Source: Paenibacillus_E violae (GTDB lineage Bacteria; Bacillota; Bacilli; Paenibacillales; NBRC-103111). From it: a stretch of 64,000 bases of DNA. Shown one piece after another: positions 49,447 through 58,807 of the stretch. The position numbers and the translations under genes were made by a program. How positions within the stretch are numbered: the stretch's first letter is position 1; every line of letters starts with the position of its first letter. Location of the stretch: the NCBI RefSeq assembly GCF_032461945.1, contig NZ_JAWCUD010000016.1:1-64000 (forward strand). The letters run 5' to 3'. Below the pieces are notes generated by a model that had not been told where the DNA came from, did no database searches, and saw only the letters and a list, made by a program, of their open reading frames with translations.

Positions 49447-51597
49447 TAGCTTTGTTTTGCGGTATTCGCCTGGGGAGGAGCCTGTGCGGTTTTTGAACAT
49501 CCGGTTAAACGAAGAGATGTTGCGATACCCCACTTGGATACTGATTTCTTGAATGTTCAAATCGGTCGAGTGCAGCAATTCCTTCGCATTGCTTACTCTT
49601 CGGTCATGCAGATGTTCCATGAAGTTGGCACCCGTCTTCTCTTTGATATAGGTCGAGAGGTAGGAGGTGCTTAAATTGAGTTGATCGGCCAACACATCGA
49701 GCGAGAGATCCTCTGCGAATTGCTCATGAATCACGCGCAGAACACGGTCAACGATGGGGTCGTTGGCTTCTTTTTTCTCACGGATAATCTGAGTAACAGC
49801 ACGAAAATAAGCCTGGAAGGTGAATTCGTATTCCGCGAGTGTGCAGCATTCGTCCAGCTGAAGCAGAAGGGGTTTAAGCTGCCACAAGGCCTCTGTTTGG
49901 ACTTTGTAATGTTCCAGCACCATCTTGGCCTTGTCCGTCACGGCAAGTGTCATATGCCTAAACACATCAACTGACGCTTCTTTGTGATTAAGTTCTTGTA
50001 ACCATGGGAGGAAGAGGTCCAGTGTTTCCTGCTCTTTGCCAGCCTTCAGAACTGCGGTTAGTTCTTGCTCCTGCGAAAGCGTTAAGACATACGTAGAGCG
50101 GTCCGAGCGGAACTCGGTTATCGTTTGCGTTTCGTCCAGCAGTCTGGCCTGCATGGCCATTTCATTGACTTGGCGGTAGGCATATCCGAACTGGATCGAA
50201 TGCTCAAATGCAGAACTTACGGCTGCCGTTACTAAACAGTAGCGCTTATCTTGATCCAGAACCTGCTTCAGCTGCGCTAGCATGGCGATAATGCGATCTC
50301 TTTCATTACCGGGAAAAACAGATAGAAACTGATGATGCTCAATTTGAAAAGTATGGGACCCAGGAATGGTTTCATCCGCAAACTGTTTGAGCTGCGCACC
50401 GACAGACTGTGAGATCTGCTCCTTGCTCATCGGGACAGCTACAAAAGCTGCTGCTCGATAGCGAAGCTCGTACAGAACGATGGTGTAAGTTTCCTCAGTA
50501 CCTTGAATGTGCGGCCATTCGCCTGATTCCAGATTGATATTTTTTAACTTATTGATGAAGTGGTAGTTGGTCAGCTCGGACTGCTGCTCCTTCAGTTCTT
50601 GTTGAATTTGCCCTTTTTCCTTCAGAAGCTGGCGTACAGGATGGTTAATCCGTTTGCTGAAAAAGATCGAGACAACGAAAGCGATGAAAATCGAGATACC
50701 TAGCAGGATGATCATGAGATTATCCAAACGAAGGATTTTACCTGCGAAATCAGGATTGGTAACTCGCATGATGAAATGCATCCTGTCTTCATTTTGATAA
50801 TCGACGTAATAAATCCCTTTTTCCAGTAGATAGGCACGCTCAGTAGGTGGAGATGTGAATAACGTCTCTGGCAGCTTAGCAGCACTACTACGATTCGTTT
50901 GATAAATGAGGTCTTGCCCCGGCCCCACAATGGTTAAATCCAGATTGGGATTTTCCTTGAGCATCGCGTCCCGCAAACGATCGGCGTCGATCATGGCAAT
51001 TAACATATTATCAGCTAGTGCAGGTTTGATGGAATAAGGAATTAATGTTTTGTCAGTTGGATCCGTATTCGTAGCCCCAAAGCCTGCGGCCGGATGAAGC
51101 ACGAAATTGTCTGTACGTTGAAACTGTGACTGCCAATAAGAAACTGGGTATGGGTTACTGGCATACAGTCCTGCAAACAATTCTTCATTCGTCCCCGGAC
51201 CAAATTTATTAATGGCCAGATTCGCTGAACGGAACAGAAGGATCATATTATCCAGATAAAGCTCTGAATCCCCCACGATACTTTGGATGTCCAGAACAAT
51301 AGGACGAGTAGTCAGCGACTCGGCATCTTTTTTTAGATTCACTTGATTGTTAAGAGTAATGACATCTTTATCTGTGAATTGCTTGAAAAGGGCCTCTCTG
51401 ATTTTATCCAACTGAAACTGATAACGCTCCGCCACTTTCTGTAAAGTGAGGTGATTCTGTTCGATCATCTCGCTGCGAAGGTGGCTTTTTAGCATCCAGA
51501 AGATGAGCAGGCTGAAAGAGGAGAAGATCAGAATCAGAACGATGAAGCTTGTCAAAACATGTCGAAACAAGGATTTATTCAATGAAAAAATAGTCAT
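49444..51597 (-). CDS. Membrane-bound AraC-family transcription regulator
   Basis: 717 residues. Two membrane helices (about 14-36 and 292-315) bracket a Cache-like extracellular sensor of about 250 residues. A coiled-coil segment (KEKGQIQQELKEQQSEL) and a YesN-type middle region follow. The C-terminal 100 residues are an AraC double HTH: LSLDVLADQLNLSTSYLSTYIKEKTG and NIQEISIQVGYRNISSFNRMFKNRTGSSPGEYR. Paenibacilli use many such one-component sensors for sugar transporters; the target here could be the convergent solute-binding gene or a distant locus. Confidence 0.87.
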   Translation of the reverse strand: MTIFSLNKSLFRHVLTSFIVLILIFSSFSLLIFWMLKSHLRSEMIEQNHLTLQKVAERYQFQLDKIREALFKQFTDKDVITLNNQVNLKKDAESLTTRPIVLDIQSIVGDSELYLDNMILLFRSANLAINKFGPGTNEELFAGLYASNPYPVSYWQSQFQRTDNFVLHPAAGFGATNTDPTDKTLIPYSIKPALADNMLIAMIDADRLRDAMLKENPNLDLTIVGPGQDLIYQTNRSSAAKLPETLFTSPPTERAYLLEKGIYYVDYQNEDRMHFIMRVTNPDFAGKILRLDNLMIILLGISIFIAFVVSIFFSKRINHPVRQLLKEKGQIQQELKEQQSELTNYHFINKLKNINLESGEWPHIQGTEETYTIVLYELRYRAAAFVAVPMSKEQISQSVGAQLKQFADETIPGSHTFQIEHHQFLSVFPGNERDRIIAMLAQLKQVLDQDKRYCLVTAAVSSAFEHSIQFGYAYRQVNEMAMQARLLDETQTITEFRSDRSTYVLTLSQEQELTAVLKAGKEQETLDLFLPWLQELNHKEASVDVFRHMTLAVTDKAKMVLEHYKVQTEALWQLKPLLLQLDECCTLAEYEFTFQAYFRAVTQIIREKKEANDPIVDRVLRVIHEQFAEDLSLDVLADQLNLSTSYLSTYIKEKTGANFMEHLHDRRVSNAKELLHSTDLNIQEISIQVGYRNISSFNRMFKNRTGSSPGEYRKTKL

Positions 51598-51912
51598 AAG
51601 TCGCAGGCCCCTTTGATCGTTACGCTGTTGACTTCCGGCGAGTTATATACAGTCAATTGTAGACGATTATCCTTGGTAAGGGTATGGGCTTTTTTTTGGA
51701 AGCTTTGCATTTTTACTGATCAGGCGGTTCATAAAAGCTTAAAAAACCAATCGAAACAATGGGAAAGTATCGAAAATCATGTGTATAGGCAAGGCAGCGG
51801 CCTTCCGGATATGATGGGCAGGTAACAAGCGAGGCTCATGGGAAGGAGAGGCGGCTTAAGGTTCGAAAGAGCAAGATCAGTTGATGAAGACGAATGAGGG
51901 GATAGGAACGAA
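51598..51912. other. Divergent intergenic region, no recognised element
   Basis: It should hold the promoters of the AraC gene (leftward) and the HupE-like gene (rightward). TTGACT at 51628 lacks a well-spaced -10. A 70-codon frame at 51613-51825 has no ribosome binding site. No repeat of the types above is visible. Confidence 0.4.
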
Positions 51913-53097
51913 ATGAAACACATGCGTGATAGAACCGTGACCAACATCTATAAGAGCTTTTTTGCTATTGCTTTGGCGGTAATCGTAAGCATGACCTTTG
52001 CTGGTTCGGCGGGAGCTCATTTCTCCTCAACCGGGTATTCCGATATCAAGGTGGGTGCGGATACGATCCAATACCACCTGTCGATTCTGGAGAGCGACTT
52101 TGTTCATATATTCCCGGACAAGCCGGACGGCGGCGACAAGATCAGCGATAAACAATTGTCAGCATCTATGGATGCTCTAACAAGGCTTGTCGATGACGGC
52201 CTGATTGTAACGGGAGACGGGAAAATCGGATCTGCGGTGATTACCGGTGCCAAGCATGAGAAACGAGCCAGCATGGATATGATCGGTATCGATATCCGAT
52301 ATAAATTCGCTGCCACTGTGAAGCAATATCTGATGCAGTACAATTTCTTCTGGTACAGCGGGGTGGATGTCAACCATAGCAACTATGCCACGATTCAGGT
52401 TGGTGGCCAAACCATTCAGCAGGTACTTGGCAGTCAGAACTATATTGTACAGATTCAAGGGCCGGGCGCAGCAGCCGGGAATCCGTCAGCAGCGGCACCA
52501 CCTTCAGCCCTTGATGCAAAGCCTGCTGTTCAATTGGAGACGACTTCTTGGATAAGTACGCTCAAGACCTACGTCCTCATGGGGATGGAGCACATCTGGT
52601 CGGGTCTGGATCACATGCTGTTCGTGCTGGGACTCCTGTTAGCCGCTGAGCAAAGGGTATGGAAAATATTGCGACTGATTACCGCCTTTACAATAGGTCA
52701 CTGCATTACGCTAGTCCTATCTTCTCTAGAGGTTGCTTATCTCTCACCTAAAATCGTCGAACCCTTAATTGCCCTTAGCATTCTGTATATTGCAGTAGAG
52801 AATATATGGAAGCGAAAAGAGAGTGCGCGCGTAATCGTTACGTTGTTGTTTGGCCTTGTGCACGGATTCGGTTTTGCCGAGGTGCTGCGAGGAACGTTAT
52901 CTGGACATATGGCCCTTCCTTTATTTTCATTCAACCTGGGAGTAGAAATTGGACAGCTTGTCGTCGTAGCGATTGTGATTCCAGTGCTTCTGTGGATTAA
53001 ACGTTTGCCTTTGCAAATCAAATGGAATCAATACGCTTCGGGGATCATTGGCGTGTTCGGGCTTTACTGGTTGATTGAGCGCATTATTAGTCAATAA
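51913..53097 (+). CDS. HupE/UreJ-family membrane protein with extracellular N-terminal domain
   Basis: 394 residues. A signal peptide (to about residue 36, ending SAGAH) precedes a soluble domain of about 160 residues and a Pro/Ala linker. From residue 215 there are six or so membrane helices of the HupE/UreJ type, with the family His motifs GMEHIWSGLDHMLFVLG, FTIGHCITL and GLVHGFGFAEVL. Relatives are thought to move nickel or cobalt, but these long forms may have another role. AGGA lies 7 bases before ATG 51913. The SLH protein gene starts 30 bp later, so the two are probably co-transcribed. Confidence 0.82.
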   Translation: MKHMRDRTVTNIYKSFFAIALAVIVSMTFAGSAGAHFSSTGYSDIKVGADTIQYHLSILESDFVHIFPDKPDGGDKISDKQLSASMDALTRLVDDGLIVTGDGKIGSAVITGAKHEKRASMDMIGIDIRYKFAATVKQYLMQYNFFWYSGVDVNHSNYATIQVGGQTIQQVLGSQNYIVQIQGPGAAAGNPSAAAPPSALDAKPAVQLETTSWISTLKTYVLMGMEHIWSGLDHMLFVLGLLLAAEQRVWKILRLITAFTIGHCITLVLSSLEVAYLSPKIVEPLIALSILYIAVENIWKRKESARVIVTLLFGLVHGFGFAEVLRGTLSGHMALPLFSFNLGVEIGQLVVVAIVIPVLLWIKRLPLQIKWNQYASGIIGVFGLYWLIERIISQ

Positions 53098-53127
53098 AAC
53101 TTTTTATGATGAGGGGACGTTATCAAG

Positions 53128-56100
53128 TTGGTTAAAAAGAGTTTCAAACGATGGATATCCGGTGTGACTGTTGCTGGTATGATGTTCAGCATGCTCGCGC
53201 CTATGGCGGCACAGGCGGATGAGACGCAAATAAGCGCGGTCGACTATTCGAAATTGCCTAAGCTGATGATTACGGAGCTTGTTCCGGATACAGCGAATAT
53301 CGACGGTGCTGATGCTTACGAGTTCGTTGAAGTGTATAACAATTCGAATCAAGTGATTGATTTTAACCAGTACAATTTAGTCTATCGGGTCTCTGGTGCA
53401 GATACTGTCTGGGCGCCGTATCAGAACCCGAATTCCAATGGCACTATGCTGATCCCTGCGCAATCTTCCATCGTTCTATGGGTGATGAATGCGAAAAACA
53501 AAGGGCTGTCGGTTAATGATTTCAATGCAAACTTCCAAACAAACCTGGAAATGGGGGTTAACCTGTACCGTGTGGAAGGCGGCGGGGGGATGCATAATAC
53601 CTCTCCAAGGGATTTAGTCATTCAGGAAAAAACGGGCAGCGATATTTCCATTGCGAGCTATCAGGATGGTAGTCAAACAGATCCAGACAAAGGAATTTTC
53701 TATCGCTATCCTACCAATGGTTCGAAAAGTATGGTTATGTATAGCTCAGCTGTATTGAATGCGACTCCAGGGACGATAGATCCTACGCAAGTTCCGTCTG
53801 TTCCGCGGATTTTCTCACAAGCTCCTGTTATCATCCATACACCTGTTACACAAGCGGATCAGAAAAAAGATTTGGTGCTGCAAACACAAATCACTAATGC
53901 TGAACAAGCTGAAACTGTAACTACTGCTGTTTATTATAAAATGGCATCACAAACGAGTTATGATTCGGTTCCGATGACCGTTACGGGAAGTAATCAGTAC
54001 CAAGTTGTCATTCCCAAAGCGAGTCTGACTGAAAGCCAGATGAAATACTACATCCAAGCCGATGATGGTTTCAGCACGGTGAGATCAAGCGTATATAATG
54101 TTGCGGTTGCGATGGACCAGACAGACTACTCGAAAGTTCCACCGCTTATGGTGACCGAAGTTGTACCGGATTCCACGAACGTGGGCTCAGCGGACGGTTA
54201 TGAGTTCATTGAAGTTTATAACAATACGGATCAACCCGTTAACTTCAAAGACTATAAAGTCGTCTACCGTTACACGGATTCAGGTCCGGATGCGGACGTT
54301 CCTTGGCCTGCGGACAAAGAAGATATGATCATTCCTTCAAAAGGGACGCTCGTCTTCTGGATCATCAACAACCAGAATGCGAATTCAACCGCAGCTGACT
54401 TTAATGCCAACTACGGAACGAACTTGGTAGAAGGCACTAATCTTGTGCGCGTGCACAGCGACGGGATGGCTAACGGCTCTAACCGTGGTCTCGTGATTGC
54501 TACAAATACTGGCATCGAGCTTTCGGCTTCCTACTATGTTAACGGTGATGCCAAAGCCAATAAAGGAATCGTGTATAAATTCCCGGCGACCGGTAACACG
54601 ATGATAAAATCCAGTGCGGGCACAGCTGCAGCTACACCAGGAGCTGTCTCGCAGGATCAAGTGCCACCACAGACGGTGAAGGTTACACGTGATACTCTTA
54701 AGCCTACACTTAAAGACTTGACGAAAGAGAGCACGCTCGATCAAGCCTTAGATCTAGAAATTATCGGAGAGGCTAAAGACGAAACATCGCTCAAAACCGT
54801 AGCTCTTTACTATAAAACGGACAAACAGTCCCAATATAACAAGAGGTACTTGAAAGAAAGCTTCGCGGATACGTTGTACCACTATATGGTTTATTCACCA
54901 GAGCTTATCGGAAACTCTTACCTGGATTATTATTTCACAGCGTCCGACGGCACGAATGAAACGGTCACACAGACGAAGCGTGTTCAAATTCAAGGCGGAT
55001 CAGACCATTCCAGCCTGCGCTTGAATGTGAAAGACGGCGAAGTTGTTTCGCAAACGAAAGCGTTGAAAGGGACAGGCGAGGGTGTTAGCCCGGACAGCCT
55101 GAAACTAGCGATCGACGGCAGTGAACTGACACAATCGACTTATCATGCCGTGGAGCATGATGCTTTCTTCGCTTTTGAAGTCATGGGCGTGAACTACTAT
55201 TTCAAAAACGGGATTACCCAAGGGCAGGAAATTCTCTCGATTTTCCAAGATCCGATCAATAGCTACAAAACACTTTCCATTCCATTAAAGGCCGAGCGTC
55301 TCAAAGAAGGAAGCAATGCGTTCCAGATTCGTGCTGGTTCCAAGGCTTCACCGTTTGATGATCGTCCTGAAGAGAATAAAGATAATTTTGAAGTGAAGAA
55401 CGTTCGTCTTGTGTTTGCAGACGGTACGGTTGTGTATGACGCGAAATATAGCGATCCGAATAAGGTGATCAAAATCGGGGATTCCTCCGGTCTATCGCCA
55501 GTGATTGATTTCAACTTCGTCATTCCGTCCACGCAGCTGGCTTCCAAAGCTTATGATTGGAACACGACTTCTGTGAGTGACGGCAATCATCAGGTTACAG
55601 TAAGCAGTACCACATATGGAACGATTACTTCCAATGTTCAGGTGGATAACACAGCTCCTGTGGTGCAGCCCTCCATTGAGGAAGGGAAAATGTACCGCGG
55701 AAGCTTCACGATCGATGCGAATGTAACGGATGCATTGGCTGGTGTAGACAAGGTTGAGGCCACGCTGGACGAGCAACCAATAACATTGCCGATGGCTACT
55801 TCATCCGCACAACTGCCGGGTGGAGCGCATGTTTTCAACGTGAAGGCTACAGATAAAGTTGGGAATGTGAAGGAAGTCACCGTTCATTTCGAAGTGCCTA
55901 ACGAGGCACCGGATATGCCTGTACAAGTTGGTCCGGGTCAAGGTGCATTTGGCTTGGAAAACTCAGCTTCACTTAGTGTGAAGGTTAGCGATCCGATGAA
56001 CGACGACTTGAAAGTTACGTTCAATCAAGGCTTCAAATACGATGCAAGCACACAGGGAACGTTCACCGGCTATCGCGGCGCTGCAGATACAGAGCCTCCG

Positions 56101-58542
56101 AAGCAGGAAAAGCCTGCAAGTGAAGCGGCTATGACCCCTGAAGATTACGGTAAAATTAGCAGTGTTGACGGCAACTATCTCAACGATCAGTCTGACGATA
56201 AGTTTCCTTACCAACGTTTTGAGGTAGCGTTAGACCCTGCGATTCAAAGCACAGACGAAGTCGTTATTGATTGGAAAGGGAAGTCCCTGGAAGGGCGTAA
56301 AGTTTCCTTGTATGCTTGGAGCCCAAGCAAGTTGGAATGGAGTCAACTTAAGACCGTTATCGCGGGAAGCGAAGACTTTGAACTGAAAGCGAACGTTCAA
56401 GCCGGCGATTATGCGAATAACGGGAAAATTCAAGTGATGGTGCAGGACGAGATTGCTATCGCACAGGATCAAGCGCCTAGTACCGACTATGATTTCTCCT
56501 TCGTGTGGATGTCTGATACGCAGTACTATTCCAAGAGCTATCCATATATCTATCAAAAAATGGTGAAATGGATCTCCGATCACAAAGAAGACAACAAAAT
56601 CAAATACGTCATTCATACTGGCGACATCGTCGATAATGCCGACCAAGAGTACCAATGGATTGAAGCCGACAAAGATATGAAGGTTTTGGAGACGGCAGGA
56701 ATCCCATACGGGGTGCTTGCAGGTAACCATGACGTAGGCCACCAAGACAATGATTACAGCTATTACGACAAGTGGTTTGGTGAGGATCGGTTCAAAAACC
56801 AACCGACCTACGGCGAATCGTATGATAACAACCGCGGTCACTATGACTTAGTTTCCTCGAACGGTAACGATTTTATCGTCGTTTACATGGGTTGGGGTTA
56901 CGGAGACAAAGAGATTGATTGGATCAACGAAGTGTTGAAAAAGTATCCGAACCGCAAAGCGATTCTGAACTTCCACGAATTCATGCTCGTCTCCAATAAC
57001 CGCGCACCAATGGCGGAAAAAGTATTCGAGCGTGTTATTAAGCCGAATAAGAACGTTATTGCCGCTCTATCCGGTCACTATCACGACGCTGAGTTGAAAG
57101 TCGATCCAATCGACGATAACAACGACGGCATCCCAGACCGTAATGTGTATCAAATGTTGGCGGATTACCAGGGCGCTCCTGAAGGCGGACTTGGGTATAT
57201 GAGATTAATGCAATTTGATTTGAAAAACGGCAAAATCCACATGAAGACTTACTCGCCTCATTTGGACGATTACAACTTCTATGAACCGGACGAACATCCT
57301 GGGAAAGACGAGTTCGACTTGAATTTGAATCTAGATGCTGTAACCAAACGCGTAGCTACGGATTATATCGGTGTGAACGTGTATACGAACAAAACGATCG
57401 GAAGCGTCGATAATGTGAAGAGTGGACAGACGGCAACCGTGGTTTGGCCGAACCTTACTCTAAATATGACCTATCAATGGTACGCTCTCGCCGAAGATCA
57501 ATATGGTGGATCGAGACAGTCCGATATTTGGAAATTCAACACTAGTCATCAAGAAGAATCAAGCGACAGTGGTGGAGGCAGTGCGCCAGCGATTCCTTCG
57601 GGCGCAACGATTCCAGTGGATGGTGGTACAGTAACTTTGGAAGGCGCTAAGATCGTTATTCCAAGTGGTGCGATACCAGGCGACATTAAGATTACGGTGG
57701 CTAAAATATCCGATGCAGCTTCGCTGCCGGTAGACCCATCATCTAAGCTGATTGGTGATGTATTCGAAATTAAGAAAGATAAAGATGGCAGCTTTAGTAA
57801 AGCTATCGAAATCACATTGCCTTTTGATAAGAGCAAAGTAAATCTAGATCAGTCAGACGTAAGCTTGTATTGGTTTAATGAAACAACGAAAACTTGGGTT
57901 CAATTAGATAACATTGTCGTTGATAAAGTGAAAGGTACCGTAACCGGTTCTGTCACCCACTTTACGAAATTTGCCGTTATCTCTAACCCGAAACAAGAAA
58001 CAAAACCTGAGTCTGGTAACGTTAATTTGACAGACATCAAAGGACACTGGGCAGAATCTAACATTCTAGAACTAGTCAAAGCGGGTTCCATTAACGGTTA
58101 TGAAGATGGCACATTTAAACCGGAAAACCGCATCACGCGAGCTGAATTCGTTTCAATCGTTGTGAAGTACCTGAAATTGAACGATCAAGACAGCAACAAT
58201 AAGTTTACGGATGCAGCGAACCACTGGGCGAAGAACGCAATCGCCACAGCTGCTGCACAAGGCATTATCACAGGGTACACAGATACAACCTTTGGTCCGG
58301 ATGATTTCATTACTCGTGAGCAAATGGCGGAAATCATGGTTCGTGCCGCTCATTTGGACAAGATGGCAGGGAATACGAGCTTCACCGATAATGCTGCGAT
58401 TTCAGATTGGGCACAAGCGGCTGTAGCTACGTTAACCTCCAAAGGGTTCATGAACGGTTATGAGGATGGTACGCTGAAACCGCAAGGATTAACAACGCGC
58501 GCGGAAGCATCTACCCTTATTCTAAGAGTCTTGAAGAAATAG
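53128..58542 (+). CDS. Giant cell-surface protein: two lamin-tail domains, metallophosphoesterase, ZU5-like and three SLH domains
   Basis: 1804 residues, related in layout to B. subtilis YvnB. Signal peptide to about residue 31 (ending AQA). Lamin-tail domains at about 45-175 and 338-480 are near duplicates (LMITELVPDTANI, LMVTEVVPDSTNV). Beta-rich Ig/bacterial repeats follow. A calcineurin-type phosphoesterase at about 1125-1350 has intact metal motifs: WMSDTQYY, HTGDIVDN, AGNHDVGH and SGHYHDAE. After a fibronectin-like stretch comes a ZU5-like domain (about 1495-1620), then SLH repeats at about 1637, 1693 and 1752 (GHWAESNI, NHWAKNAI, SDWAQAAV). SLH domains bind pyruvylated wall polymer, so the enzyme is displayed on the surface. 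It starts with TTG behind GAGGGGA. Confidence 0.9.
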   Translation: MVKKSFKRWISGVTVAGMMFSMLAPMAAQADETQISAVDYSKLPKLMITELVPDTANIDGADAYEFVEVYNNSNQVIDFNQYNLVYRVSGADTVWAPYQNPNSNGTMLIPAQSSIVLWVMNAKNKGLSVNDFNANFQTNLEMGVNLYRVEGGGGMHNTSPRDLVIQEKTGSDISIASYQDGSQTDPDKGIFYRYPTNGSKSMVMYSSAVLNATPGTIDPTQVPSVPRIFSQAPVIIHTPVTQADQKKDLVLQTQITNAEQAETVTTAVYYKMASQTSYDSVPMTVTGSNQYQVVIPKASLTESQMKYYIQADDGFSTVRSSVYNVAVAMDQTDYSKVPPLMVTEVVPDSTNVGSADGYEFIEVYNNTDQPVNFKDYKVVYRYTDSGPDADVPWPADKEDMIIPSKGTLVFWIINNQNANSTAADFNANYGTNLVEGTNLVRVHSDGMANGSNRGLVIATNTGIELSASYYVNGDAKANKGIVYKFPATGNTMIKSSAGTAAATPGAVSQDQVPPQTVKVTRDTLKPTLKDLTKESTLDQALDLEIIGEAKDETSLKTVALYYKTDKQSQYNKRYLKESFADTLYHYMVYSPELIGNSYLDYYFTASDGTNETVTQTKRVQIQGGSDHSSLRLNVKDGEVVSQTKALKGTGEGVSPDSLKLAIDGSELTQSTYHAVEHDAFFAFEVMGVNYYFKNGITQGQEILSIFQDPINSYKTLSIPLKAERLKEGSNAFQIRAGSKASPFDDRPEENKDNFEVKNVRLVFADGTVVYDAKYSDPNKVIKIGDSSGLSPVIDFNFVIPSTQLASKAYDWNTTSVSDGNHQVTVSSTTYGTITSNVQVDNTAPVVQPSIEEGKMYRGSFTIDANVTDALAGVDKVEATLDEQPITLPMATSSAQLPGGAHVFNVKATDKVGNVKEVTVHFEVPNEAPDMPVQVGPGQGAFGLENSASLSVKVSDPMNDDLKVTFNQGFKYDASTQGTFTGYRGAADTEPPKQEKPASEAAMTPEDYGKISSVDGNYLNDQSDDKFPYQRFEVALDPAIQSTDEVVIDWKGKSLEGRKVSLYAWSPSKLEWSQLKTVIAGSEDFELKANVQAGDYANNGKIQVMVQDEIAIAQDQAPSTDYDFSFVWMSDTQYYSKSYPYIYQKMVKWISDHKEDNKIKYVIHTGDIVDNADQEYQWIEADKDMKVLETAGIPYGVLAGNHDVGHQDNDYSYYDKWFGEDRFKNQPTYGESYDNNRGHYDLVSSNGNDFIVVYMGWGYGDKEIDWINEVLKKYPNRKAILNFHEFMLVSNNRAPMAEKVFERVIKPNKNVIAALSGHYHDAELKVDPIDDNNDGIPDRNVYQMLADYQGAPEGGLGYMRLMQFDLKNGKIHMKTYSPHLDDYNFYEPDEHPGKDEFDLNLNLDAVTKRVATDYIGVNVYTNKTIGSVDNVKSGQTATVVWPNLTLNMTYQWYALAEDQYGGSRQSDIWKFNTSHQEESSDSGGGSAPAIPSGATIPVDGGTVTLEGAKIVIPSGAIPGDIKITVAKISDAASLPVDPSSKLIGDVFEIKKDKDGSFSKAIEITLPFDKSKVNLDQSDVSLYWFNETTKTWVQLDNIVVDKVKGTVTGSVTHFTKFAVISNPKQETKPESGNVNLTDIKGHWAESNILELVKAGSINGYEDGTFKPENRITRAEFVSIVVKYLKLNDQDSNNKFTDAANHWAKNAIATAAAQGIITGYTDTTFGPDDFITREQMAEIMVRAAHLDKMAGNTSFTDNAAISDWAQAAVATLTSKGFMNGYEDGTLKPQGLTTRAEASTLILRVLKK

Positions 58543-58547
58543 AAATG

Positions 58548-58588
58548 AAAAGGCTCCTTCGTCTGAAAAGACGGGGAGCCTTTTTTTG
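58548..58588 (+). terminator. Terminator after the SLH protein
   Basis: AAAGGCTCC/GGAGCCTTT with inner CGTCT/AGACG over GAAA, then TTTTTTT. Confidence 0.9.
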
Positions 58589-58617
58589 GTCACAGAGTCT
58601 CTCTAGTGGGCAAGGAG

Positions 58618-58795
58618 GGGAACTACAGCGCGCTATTCTGCCCGAAACAGCTCTACTAGCGGGGGAGAGGGAACTGTGGTCCGCTAATTAGCTGATCTGG
58701 GCAGGTTTTTGGGCGAAGGTGGCGAAATAAGAGCTTGTAGTTCCTCTTCGCCCAGTGAAACTCCACGCTCACCCTAAATAAGGGAATGGAGTTCC
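58618..58795. repeat. F-F-R-R intergenic element, family B, copy 2
   Basis: Forward GGGAACTACAGCGCGCTAT (58618) and GGGAACTGTGGTCCGCTAA (58669), 51 bp apart. Inverted motifs end at 58744 (GCTTGTAGTTCC) and 58795 (AATGGAGTTCC), 51 bp apart. F2 start to R1 end is 76 bp. Geometry equals copy 1 at 22086 to within 2 bp although much of the sequence between motifs differs. Confidence 0.8.
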
Positions 58796-58807
58796 CTTAT
58801 CATCCGT

